Source of the DNA: an uncultured Pelagibacteraceae bacterium
Lineage (GTDB): Bacteria > Pseudomonadota > Alphaproteobacteria > Pelagibacterales > Pelagibacteraceae
Length of the DNA stretch: 64,000 nt
Reading direction: 5' to 3'
Assembly (NCBI GenBank): GCA_902578315.1
Contig: CACHCL010000002.1
Span: 1 to 64,000, forward strand
In this document: positions 19,261-27,212 of the stretch, piece after piece
Layout of the letters: every line of letters begins with the position of its first letter
Position numbering within the stretch: position 1 is the stretch's first letter
Notes under the pieces: model-generated
Database searches by the model: none
The model's input: only the letters and a program-made list of their open reading frames with translations
Told to the model about the DNA's origin: nothing
Program-made: the position numbers and the translations under genes

Positions 19261-19849
19261 TATATTTGTTTTTATCTAGATTTTTTTTACAGAGTGTTAA
19301 TTGTTTTCTATATTTGCTTGCCATATCTTTAACTGACTTTGCGTATATGATAGCCTTTTTGTCTTTTGAATAATTTTTATAATCTCCCCAGCCTTTATAA
19401 TAAGCTAGGTACTGACGATAAGGATCTTTTTTTGAAATTTTTAATATTTTATTTGTTTTATTAATATACCATCCTATAAAATCCACTGAGTCTTTAAATC
19501 TTGCTCTTGTGGCAAGTGGATTATTTGTTTCTCTTTTATATTGTTCCCAGGTTCCTTTAACTGCTTGGGAATATCCAAATGAAGATGAAGGTCTTTTAAA
19601 TGGAATTACTTTAAATAATTTAGTCCTTGGAGGTTTTGCAAGCCAATTAAAGTCACTTTCCTTTTTGACAAAAGCTAATTGTAAATAAATAGGCGCTCCC
19701 CACTTCTCATAGGAAGCCTTTGAATGTTTGTACCACAAATATCTCTCTTCAAATATAGCACAACTATTTTGCGTATTTTTTGGTATTGAAGAACAAGCAC
19801 TTAAAATTAAAAAAATTAAAATAAATATTATTTTTTTAAAAGGAATCAC
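19250..19849 (-). CDS. Lytic transglycosylase (SLT)-like lipoprotein
   Basis: Lipobox LSACS; FVKKESDFNW..SSFGYSQAVKGTWEQYKRETNN resembles the SLT catalytic core. Confidence 0.75.
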   Translation of the reverse strand: MIPFKKIIFILIFLILSACSSIPKNTQNSCAIFEERYLWYKHSKASYEKWGAPIYLQLAFVKKESDFNWLAKPPRTKLFKVIPFKRPSSSFGYSQAVKGTWEQYKRETNNPLATRARFKDSVDFIGWYINKTNKILKISKKDPYRQYLAYYKGWGDYKNYSKDKKAIIYAKSVKDMASKYRKQLTLCKKNLDKNKYIIF

Positions 19850-19869
19850 TATGTAATTTATACTAGAAA

Positions 19870-20367
19870 TTAATTAAGCTTTCTCCATTTTTCTGGCTCC
19901 ATAAACTTCCCTTTCCATAGTCCTAATTTATTTTCTTTTGCAAATTCTTCATCTGATACATATATTTTAGAATATCTTCTATATGCTATTGCAAAACCAT
20001 TTCTTACCATCCACTGATTTAAGTTTGTTTTTCCTTTATAGCACGTAGCTATATATCTTTTGTATCTATCTTTAGATGAAGAAATGCATTTAATTTCAGT
20101 AGTGTCAATTTTAGTTATTAGTTTTTCTTTTGAAACTCTCCCACAGCTATAATCTTTATAAAATGTAAAGCCAATAAAAAACGAAATTTTAAAAGACTCT
20201 TTTTTGCATTGTTGTCTCATTTCTGGAGCATCTATTCCTTCTAATCTAAATTTATAATTATCTATATGTATTGTATCTCCATCAACGACTTTTGGGATGC
20301 CAGATATTTCTTCCGCTATAGAATTAGAAAGCAAAACCAAAAGTGTAATTATTATACGAATAAACAT
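19870..20367 (-). CDS. Thermonuclease/SNase-like nuclease, secreted
   Basis: Signal peptide; IPKVVDGDTIHIDNYKFRLEGIDAPEMRQQC, GFAIAYRRYSKIY..EEFAKENKLGLWKG. Confidence 0.88.
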   Translation of the reverse strand: MFIRIIITLLVLLSNSIAEEISGIPKVVDGDTIHIDNYKFRLEGIDAPEMRQQCKKESFKISFFIGFTFYKDYSCGRVSKEKLITKIDTTEIKCISSSKDRYKRYIATCYKGKTNLNQWMVRNGFAIAYRRYSKIYVSDEEFAKENKLGLWKGKFMEPEKWRKLN

Positions 20368-20760
20368 TTACCTTTTAAGTTTTTTAAAAAATTTAAACAT
20401 TAAAAAAGCTAACATCACACCTAAACTGTTCGCGTACAAATCATTAAGTTCAAATGCTCTATTAGGAATAAAATAATGTAGCAGTTCTAAAATTATTGAA
20501 ATTAAAAATAAAAAAGAAAAACTATTAATTAATTTTTTTTGATTGTTCCGAAATATAAAACCTAGAATACTTAAAAAGAAAAAAAATATTAAATGATTAA
20601 TAGAAGTTCCTATTGGATTTGAAATAAAATCAGGTTGTTTTCCCAAATTACCGTATAAAAAGTAACCAATTAAACTTCCTGGGAACAAATAAAGAATTAA
20701 TAGAAATATAAATGAAAAATAGAATAAATATTTTGAAGTAGAGAAGAAAATATTTTTCAT
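20368..20760 (-). CDS. VanZ-like small membrane protein
   Basis: Hydrophobic helices; NHLIFFFFLSILGF..ELLHYFIPNRAFELNDLYANSLGVMLA. Confidence 0.7.
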   Translation of the reverse strand: MKNIFFSTSKYLFYFSFIFLLILYLFPGSLIGYFLYGNLGKQPDFISNPIGTSINHLIFFFFLSILGFIFRNNQKKLINSFSFLFLISIILELLHYFIPNRAFELNDLYANSLGVMLAFLMFKFFKKLKR

Positions 20761-20800
20761 TTAGATTTTTATATAGTACATAATAACTTAATTAACTTAT

Positions 20801-21520
20801 ATGAGTAAACTAATCTTAACAAGACATGGACAGAGTACATGGAATGCTGAAAATAGATTTACGGGCTGGGTAGATGTTGATCTTTCAGAGAAAGGTAAAG
20901 AAGAGGCTAAAAAGTCAGGTGAGTTGATTAAAAAATTGAATATTAAAATTGATATTAGTTATACCTCTTATCTTAAAAGAGCTATTGAAACTCTCACAAT
21001 TATCTTAAAAACTCTAAATTTACCTATGAAGTTTAATACCTCTTGGGAATTAAATGAGAGACATTATGGGTCGTTAACGGGTTTAAATAAGGAGGAAACA
21101 AAAAAAAAAATTGGTGAAGAGCAATTTAAAAAATACAGAAGATCTTGGGACGTGGCACCTCCTCTCATGGCTAAAGATAGTAGTTACCTTAAAAATTTCA
21201 GCCCTTTGAACGGTGGAATACCCAAAAATAAAATTCCTTTGACAGAATCCTTGAAGAGCACTTACGAAAGAGTAATTCCTTTTTATGAAATTGAAATAAA
21301 CAAGAATTTGAAAAATGGAAAAAATATTCTGATATCAGCTCACGGAAATTCATTAAGAGCATTGTGCAAATATCTCTTTAAGATTTCAGACACAAAGATT
21401 AATGAACTAGAAATTCCAACAGGAAATCCACTCATTATCGAATTTGATAATCAATTAAAAGTTCAAAAATATTATTATCTAGATGATAGTAGGGCAAAAG
21501 ATATTATTTTTAATCAATAG
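20801..21520 (+). CDS. gpmA: 2,3-bisphosphoglycerate-dependent phosphoglycerate mutase
   Basis: LTRHGQSTWNAENRFTGWVDVDLSEKG, LNERHYGSLTGLNKEE, ISAHGNSLRALCKYL. Confidence 0.93.
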   Translation: MSKLILTRHGQSTWNAENRFTGWVDVDLSEKGKEEAKKSGELIKKLNIKIDISYTSYLKRAIETLTIILKTLNLPMKFNTSWELNERHYGSLTGLNKEETKKKIGEEQFKKYRRSWDVAPPLMAKDSSYLKNFSPLNGGIPKNKIPLTESLKSTYERVIPFYEIEINKNLKNGKNILISAHGNSLRALCKYLFKISDTKINELEIPTGNPLIIEFDNQLKVQKYYYLDDSRAKDIIFNQ

Positions 21521-22208
21521 AATTTAAAGAAGATATTTTTTCAAACATTTCTATGGTGTTTAAATGATAAAATTTTTGATTACTTTCCAATCCACCAAGA
21601 TTTTTTTCATTTATTAATTTTTTCCAAACTTCATTCATAGAAAAAATATTTTTATTGAAAAAGGCTAAATGATCATTTTTCATTATTTGCAGGCCAGTAA
21701 AAATAAATTGGTTTTTTTCATCTTTAGAAATTAAATTATTCTTTAAATTAAAGTCACCTTTGAAAGAATTATCCAAAGATAATTCTTTTTTAACCAGTAA
21801 TAAACAAGGTCTTTTATTTATGAAATATTCTTTTTCTAAAGATTGAACTTCTTCAGAATATTTATTACTCCAAAGTGTATCTGGATTAATTACAAAAAAA
21901 GGATTATCGTTAAATTCTTTTGTTCCTTTTTTCACTCCACCACCAGTATCTAATAATAAATCTTTTTCACTTGATATTTTTATTTTAGCTTGAGATTTAA
22001 AATCTGAGATAAATTTTTCTATTTGATTAGCAAGATGATGAGTATTTACAGTTATCTCTTCCACACCATGATTGATTAAAAGATTAATTGCTCTTTCAAG
22101 AAGAGTGATACCTCCTATTTCCAATAATGGTTTTGGTTTTTTATTAGTAAGAGGTTGCATTCTTTTACCTAAGCCAGCAGTCAAAATCATCGCGTGTTTT
22201 ATTTTCAT
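21510..22208 (-). CDS. murU: Sugar-phosphate nucleotidyltransferase (MurU-like)
   Basis: MILTAGLGKRMQPLTNKKPKPLLEIGGITLLERAI; adjacent to an AmgK-like kinase. Confidence 0.8.
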   Translation of the reverse strand: MKIKHAMILTAGLGKRMQPLTNKKPKPLLEIGGITLLERAINLLINHGVEEITVNTHHLANQIEKFISDFKSQAKIKISSEKDLLLDTGGGVKKGTKEFNDNPFFVINPDTLWSNKYSEEVQSLEKEYFINKRPCLLLVKKELSLDNSFKGDFNLKNNLISKDEKNQFIFTGLQIMKNDHLAFFNKNIFSMNEVWKKLINEKNLGGLESNQKFYHLNTIEMFEKISSLNSID

Positions 22209-23167
22209 AAATTATTTATTTTTTTAAGTTTTTTAATTTTTAGATGTTTTTTAAATAATAAGTTTAGGTTTTTGAAGATAGGATTTTTTAGGCGTCTTTC
22301 AATTAAACTCCAGGTATAAGGTAAATATTTTAAGTAATTAGGTTTGCCATCTCTTTTAAAAAGTCTTACAAATATTCCTAGAATTTTTAAATTTCTTTGA
22401 ACAGATAATATTTCAAAATCATTTTTTAAATTTTTGTATTCCTCTTTTTTAAGTTTAGATTTGTAATAATAAAAATTTAATAATTTTTCTTGTAAATTTG
22501 AAGGCAAATTTATTCTTACATCATCAATTAATGAAGCTACATCATACAATGGGTTTCCAATTATAGCATCCTGGCTATCAATCAAACCAAGTTTATTATT
22601 ATTTATCATAATATTTGATGCATGAAAATCTCTGTGTACAAAAGTACTGTTTTGAAAATAAAGTTTTTTATATATTTTTGTTAATTCATTTTTTAAAATT
22701 TCTTTAATTTTTTTTATTTTTGAGCTTTTGAAACAATACTTTAAATACCAATCAAAAAATAAATCAGATTCTTTGTGAAGATTCTTAATTGAATAATTTT
22801 GAAAATTAATTTTAAATTTTCCTAAACGATAATTTCGTTGTAACTTTATATTTTGTAGTTTTATGATAATCTTAATTAGATCTTTGTAGTCGTTAAATTT
22901 ATTCTTTTTTTTAATAATTGTATTATAAAAAGACTTTTGTCCCAAATCAGTAATCTCAATAATATCGTGCTCATAGTGATTAGTGATTAGCTTAGGTGCA
23001 TATATCTTATTTTTTGCTAAAATTTTGTTTACAACAATATAGGTAATTAAATTTTTAAATTTTTCTTTTTTTGCTTGAATTATAATTGATGTCTTCTTTC
23101 CTTTTTGTAATCTATAAAATTCTCTAAATGATGCATCTCCTGATATTTTTTTAAGTTTATAATTCAT
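22205..23167 (-). CDS. amgK: Aminoglycoside phosphotransferase-fold sugar kinase (AmgK-like)
   Basis: FVHRDFHASNIMINNNKLGLIDSQDAIIGNPLYDVASLIDD catalytic loop; synteny tsaE-amgK-murU. Confidence 0.8.
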   Translation of the reverse strand: MNYKLKKISGDASFREFYRLQKGKKTSIIIQAKKEKFKNLITYIVVNKILAKNKIYAPKLITNHYEHDIIEITDLGQKSFYNTIIKKKNKFNDYKDLIKIIIKLQNIKLQRNYRLGKFKINFQNYSIKNLHKESDLFFDWYLKYCFKSSKIKKIKEILKNELTKIYKKLYFQNSTFVHRDFHASNIMINNNKLGLIDSQDAIIGNPLYDVASLIDDVRINLPSNLQEKLLNFYYYKSKLKKEEYKNLKNDFEILSVQRNLKILGIFVRLFKRDGKPNYLKYLPYTWSLIERRLKNPIFKNLNLLFKKHLKIKKLKKINNL

Positions 23168-23606
23168 TTAAAAATTTCCATCTATCTGTCCCTATAAATT
23201 TAATCTCTCTTTCTTTTTCGTTTTTAACATAATCTAAATGTATTTCTAACTTATCAGGTAATGGAAAATTAAACAGTTGAGGCCATTCAATAATCTTAAT
23301 AGTGTCTTTCTTATCTAAAAAAATACCTAAATGCTTTAATTCTTTTTCATCTTTTATTCTGTAAAGGTCATAGTGCATAATCTTAATTGTTTTTAAATCA
23401 TACTCATAAAGTAGATTAAAAGTAGGGCTTAGTACTTCTGTAATCTTTTCTCCATTTTTTTCTTGCAGATGATTTATCAAATATCTTGTAAAAGTGGTTT
23501 TTCCTACACCGATTTCACCGATTAAAAAAATACAATCATTCTTATCGAGCTTGTCTGCAACTTTTTGAGATAAGGAATTGAGATGTTCTAAAGATTTTAC
23601 AATCAT
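23157..23606 (-). CDS. tsaE: tRNA t6A biosynthesis ATPase TsaE
   Basis: Walker A LIGEIGVGKTTFTRYLI; SPTFNLLYEYDL..HYDLYRI; IIEWPQLF. Confidence 0.9.
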   Translation of the reverse strand: MIVKSLEHLNSLSQKVADKLDKNDCIFLIGEIGVGKTTFTRYLINHLQEKNGEKITEVLSPTFNLLYEYDLKTIKIMHYDLYRIKDEKELKHLGIFLDKKDTIKIIEWPQLFNFPLPDKLEIHLDYVKNEKEREIKFIGTDRWKFLNEL

Positions 23607-23616
23607 TAGCTACTGT

Positions 23617-24906
23617 TTAGTAGCGGTAAGTATCTGGTTTAAATGGTCCTGATGGTTTAACGCTAATATAATCTGCTTGCTCTTTTGACATTTTAGTTAA
23701 TTTTGCACCTACTTTTTCTAAATGAAGCATGGCAACTTTTTCGTCGAGATGTTTTGGAAGTACATAAACTTTCTTTTCATACTTATCCGAGTTGTTCCAT
23801 AGTTCAATTTGAGCAATTACTTGATTTGTAAATGAAGCGCTCATAACAAAACTAGGGTGCCCTGTAGCACATCCCAAGTTTACCAGTCTTCCTTCTGCTA
23901 AAAGAATGATCCTTTTTTTACTAGGTAATTCTATTTCGTGCACTTGCGGTTTTATTTCATCCCATTTGTAATTTTTTAATGCCTCAACTTGAATTTCATT
24001 ATCAAAGTGACCTATGTTGCAAAGTATTGCTCTATCTTTCATATCTCTCATATGATCAGCTGTAACTATGTCTTTATTTCCTGTAGCAGTAACAACAATA
24101 TCAGCATCTTTGATAGCTTCATCCATAACAACAACTTCGTAACCTTCCATAGCAGCTTGTAACGCGCATATCGGGTCTGTCTCGGTTACCATAACTCTTG
24201 CACCTGCTTGACGTAAAGAAGCAGCACTTCCTTTGCCAACGTCACCGAATCCAGCAACAATAGCTACTTTACCTGACATCATTACATCAGTTGCTCTTTT
24301 AATTCCGTCTACTAAACTTTCTCTACAACCATAAAGGTTATCGAATTTAGATTTTGTCACTGAGTCGTTTACATTTATTGCAGGTATTAGTAGCTCTTTA
24401 GCAGCCTCCATTTTTTTAAGTGCTAAAACACCTGTTGTAGTTTCCTCTGAAACACCCTTAACATCTTTTAATAAATTTTTATATTCTTTATGCATTAAAG
24501 CAGTAAGGTCACCACCGTCGTCTAAGATCATATTTGGTTTCCAGTCTTTTTTTCCTTCAATAGTTTGCTTAACGCACCACCAGTATTCTTCTTCTGTCTC
24601 ACCTTTCCATGCAAAGACAGGAATGCCCGCTTTGGCTATTGCGGCAGCTGCATGATCTTGTGTTGAAAAAATATTACAAGAAGACCATCTAACCTCTGCT
24701 CCCAATTCCACTAAAGTTTCAATTAACACTGCTGTTTGTATAGTCATATGAAGACAGCCTAAGATTTTTGCACCCTTTAAAGGTTTTTTACCTTTGTACT
24801 CCTTCCGGAGAGCCATAAGTCCTGGCATTTCTGTTTCTGCCAAAGAAATTTCTTTTCTTCCAAAATCTGCTTCGTTAATATCTTTTACTTTATAATCTTG
24901 AGCCAT
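23617..24906 (-). CDS. ahcY: S-adenosyl-L-homocysteine hydrolase
   Basis: [42 protein letters not shown]-like [18 protein letters not shown]-terminal [13 protein letters not shown]. Start at 24906 preferred over 24945. Confidence 0.96.
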   Translation of the reverse strand: MAQDYKVKDINEADFGRKEISLAETEMPGLMALRKEYKGKKPLKGAKILGCLHMTIQTAVLIETLVELGAEVRWSSCNIFSTQDHAAAAIAKAGIPVFAWKGETEEEYWWCVKQTIEGKKDWKPNMILDDGGDLTALMHKEYKNLLKDVKGVSEETTTGVLALKKMEAAKELLIPAINVNDSVTKSKFDNLYGCRESLVDGIKRATDVMMSGKVAIVAGFGDVGKGSAASLRQAGARVMVTETDPICALQAAMEGYEVVVMDEAIKDADIVVTATGNKDIVTADHMRDMKDRAILCNIGHFDNEIQVEALKNYKWDEIKPQVHEIELPSKKRIILLAEGRLVNLGCATGHPSFVMSASFTNQVIAQIELWNNSDKYEKKVYVLPKHLDEKVAMLHLEKVGAKLTKMSKEQADYISVKPSGPFKPDTYRY

Positions 24907-24954
24907 ATTGAAGATGTTATTATCAACATAAATAAACCTTAGCAAGAAATAATG

Positions 24955-26475
24955 TTATAAAACTTTAGGAAGCAAAACCTCTACCTGTGCTCCTTTAGCA
25001 TTAAGCCTATTTGAGGCTGCTACTGTACCTTTATGCAATTGAACAATATTTTTTACAATATTCAAACCTAAGCCGGAGTGTTTTCCGAAACTCGCAGGTC
25101 TATTGCTATAAAAACGCTTAAAAATTTTCTGAGGCGATGTTTCAGCAAAACCTGGTCCCTCGTCTTTTACTGAAATTAATAAATTGCTAGAAGTTTCTTC
25201 AAGACCGATCTCAATTTTTTGGTTATCTTTGCTAAACGAAATTGAATTATCTAATAAATTAGCGACTACTTGCTCTAATCTATTACTTATACCGAATATA
25301 AAATGACCATTTTTACTTTTAATATTGTTGATAACATTAATAACAATTTTTTTATTTTGATTAATAAGATCCTGGTTAAAGTCTTCTACTACACTATTAA
25401 CAATTTCAACTAAACTAATTTTACTCATTTTTTCTCGGGATAAAGATGCTTCGTCTTTTAACATTTGTGTGTAATCGGTTATTAATCTTTCTATTCTTTC
25501 TACATCATGATTTATGATTTTAAGAAGTTTTTCTCCCTCATTTTTTTCAGTAGTTTTGTCTAAAAGTTCTGAAGCACTTTTTAAGGATGCGAGTGGATTT
25601 CTTATTTCATGAGCTAAATCATTTGAAAATGTTTCTGCTTTATTAGTTCGTTGTTGTAATTCTTTAGTCATTTCATCAATTGACTGTGTTAGTTTACCAA
25701 TTTCATCATTTCTGATGAAAACTTTGTTTATATCAATTGTTTGATTAGATTTTTTTTTAACTCCTTCACTAAATTTTACTAAAAGTCCAATTGGCTTAAG
25801 AATATATTTATTTAAAAATAGAGAAAAGATTAAAATCACAATCACAACAGCAATCATAGTTCTTATTATAAATGCTTTTCTTTCTTTCACAGCAGTGGTG
25901 ATGTCATTCGCTTGCTCTGAGACTACAATATAACCGATATCATTGTTTTGAAATTTAATTTTACTTAACGTGCTTACAAAAAAATTATTTTTTTTATTGT
26001 TAGTAACGGTCATTATTTCATCATTATATTTATTTGTAATAATATCTTTAATTTCGTCTATTTCTTCTTCTTCAAGTCTCTCTTCAATATTTGGCTTAAT
26101 TGTTTCACCGCCCAAAGCTTCCTCGAAAATTATATCTGATCCTGTAAAGACACTTTGATCTAAATCTAAAATGTTTGTGTCTCCAATTAGATTTCCTGAT
26201 AAATCATAAAATTGAACACGGTCTAGACTTTGAAACAAAAATCTTGTAGAGAGCAAAAAATCTCTAATTCCCTCTTTAGTGTATTCTATATTTAGTCTTT
26301 CAAGATTATCTTTAGTATTTTTTATTACTATTTTATGATTATCTGATCTTTCTTTTACAAGATTTGGCTGGATTGCTTCAAGGTATATAATTGTAAAAAG
26401 CCCTAAAACAGAAAAGACTGTAAGGTTAATAATTAAAAACTTCTTTAGAATAGAAGCTGATTTTTTTTGTTTCAT
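24955..26475 (-). CDS. chvG: ChvG-type sensor histidine kinase
   Basis: Two TM segments, HAMP, HEIRNPLASLKSASELL H-box, GLGLNIVKNIVQLHKG; paired with ChvI-like regulator. Confidence 0.88.
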   Translation of the reverse strand: MKQKKSASILKKFLIINLTVFSVLGLFTIIYLEAIQPNLVKERSDNHKIVIKNTKDNLERLNIEYTKEGIRDFLLSTRFLFQSLDRVQFYDLSGNLIGDTNILDLDQSVFTGSDIIFEEALGGETIKPNIEERLEEEEIDEIKDIITNKYNDEIMTVTNNKKNNFFVSTLSKIKFQNNDIGYIVVSEQANDITTAVKERKAFIIRTMIAVVIVILIFSLFLNKYILKPIGLLVKFSEGVKKKSNQTIDINKVFIRNDEIGKLTQSIDEMTKELQQRTNKAETFSNDLAHEIRNPLASLKSASELLDKTTEKNEGEKLLKIINHDVERIERLITDYTQMLKDEASLSREKMSKISLVEIVNSVVEDFNQDLINQNKKIVINVINNIKSKNGHFIFGISNRLEQVVANLLDNSISFSKDNQKIEIGLEETSSNLLISVKDEGPGFAETSPQKIFKRFYSNRPASFGKHSGLGLNIVKNIVQLHKGTVAASNRLNAKGAQVEVLLPKVL

Positions 26476-27173
26476 TAGCTAACATTCCATCTATACCCGC
26501 TTCCATATCTGGTTTCAATTGCAGAAAACTTCTCATCTACCTTTTTAAATTTTTTTCTTATTCTCTTTACGTGGCTATCAATAGTTCTATCCTCGATTTC
26601 TGTATTTTCCTTGTATGCTATGTCCATTAAATGTGCTCTTTCTTTTATAACTCCTGGTCTTTTGGCTAATTCTTTAACAATTAGAAATTCTGTAGTGGTT
26701 AGCTTATCTGGCAAAGCTCTACCATTCCATTCACACTCCAATTGAGCAGGATCTAATTTTAATTTACCATGACTAATTATATTTTTTGTGTCATCGATAG
26801 TATTAGTTTTTTTCCTTAATTGAACCCTTATTCTCTCTATTAAAACTTTTGTAGAAAAACCTCCAGATTTTTTGACAAAATCATCAGCACCCAACTTCAA
26901 ACCAAGTAATTCATCAACTTCGTCATCTTTTGATGTTAGAAAGATAATTGGAATTGACATCTTTTTTTTAAGTTTTTTTAATAACTCTTCTCCGTCCATC
27001 CTTGGCATTTTTATATCCAAAATAGCTAAGTCAGGAGGATTTCTAGTTAATCCTATTAAGGCAGACTCTCCATCGATATAAGTTTGAACTTTAAAACCTT
27101 CTCTTTCCAAAGCAATACTTATACTAGTTAGTATATTTCTATCGTCATCTACTAAAGCTATTGTTTGACTCAT
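26475..27173 (-). CDS. chvI: ChvI-type OmpR-family response regulator
   Basis: TIALVDDDRNILTSISIALEREGFKV; LAILDIKMPRMDGEELL; C-terminal DRTIDSHVKRIRKKFK..IETRYGSGYRW. Confidence 0.9.
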   Translation of the reverse strand: MSQTIALVDDDRNILTSISIALEREGFKVQTYIDGESALIGLTRNPPDLAILDIKMPRMDGEELLKKLKKKMSIPIIFLTSKDDEVDELLGLKLGADDFVKKSGGFSTKVLIERIRVQLRKKTNTIDDTKNIISHGKLKLDPAQLECEWNGRALPDKLTTTEFLIVKELAKRPGVIKERAHLMDIAYKENTEIEDRTIDSHVKRIRKKFKKVDEKFSAIETRYGSGYRWNVS

Positions 27174-27212
27174 ATTTTTATTCTCTTAATTATGTTGTCA
27201 AAATTTAGGCGT

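Noticed and set aside
24907-24954. Possible SAH/SAM riboswitch before ahcY
   Set aside because: Only ~48 nt separates the upstream gene and ahcY and no riboswitch-like stem set is visible.
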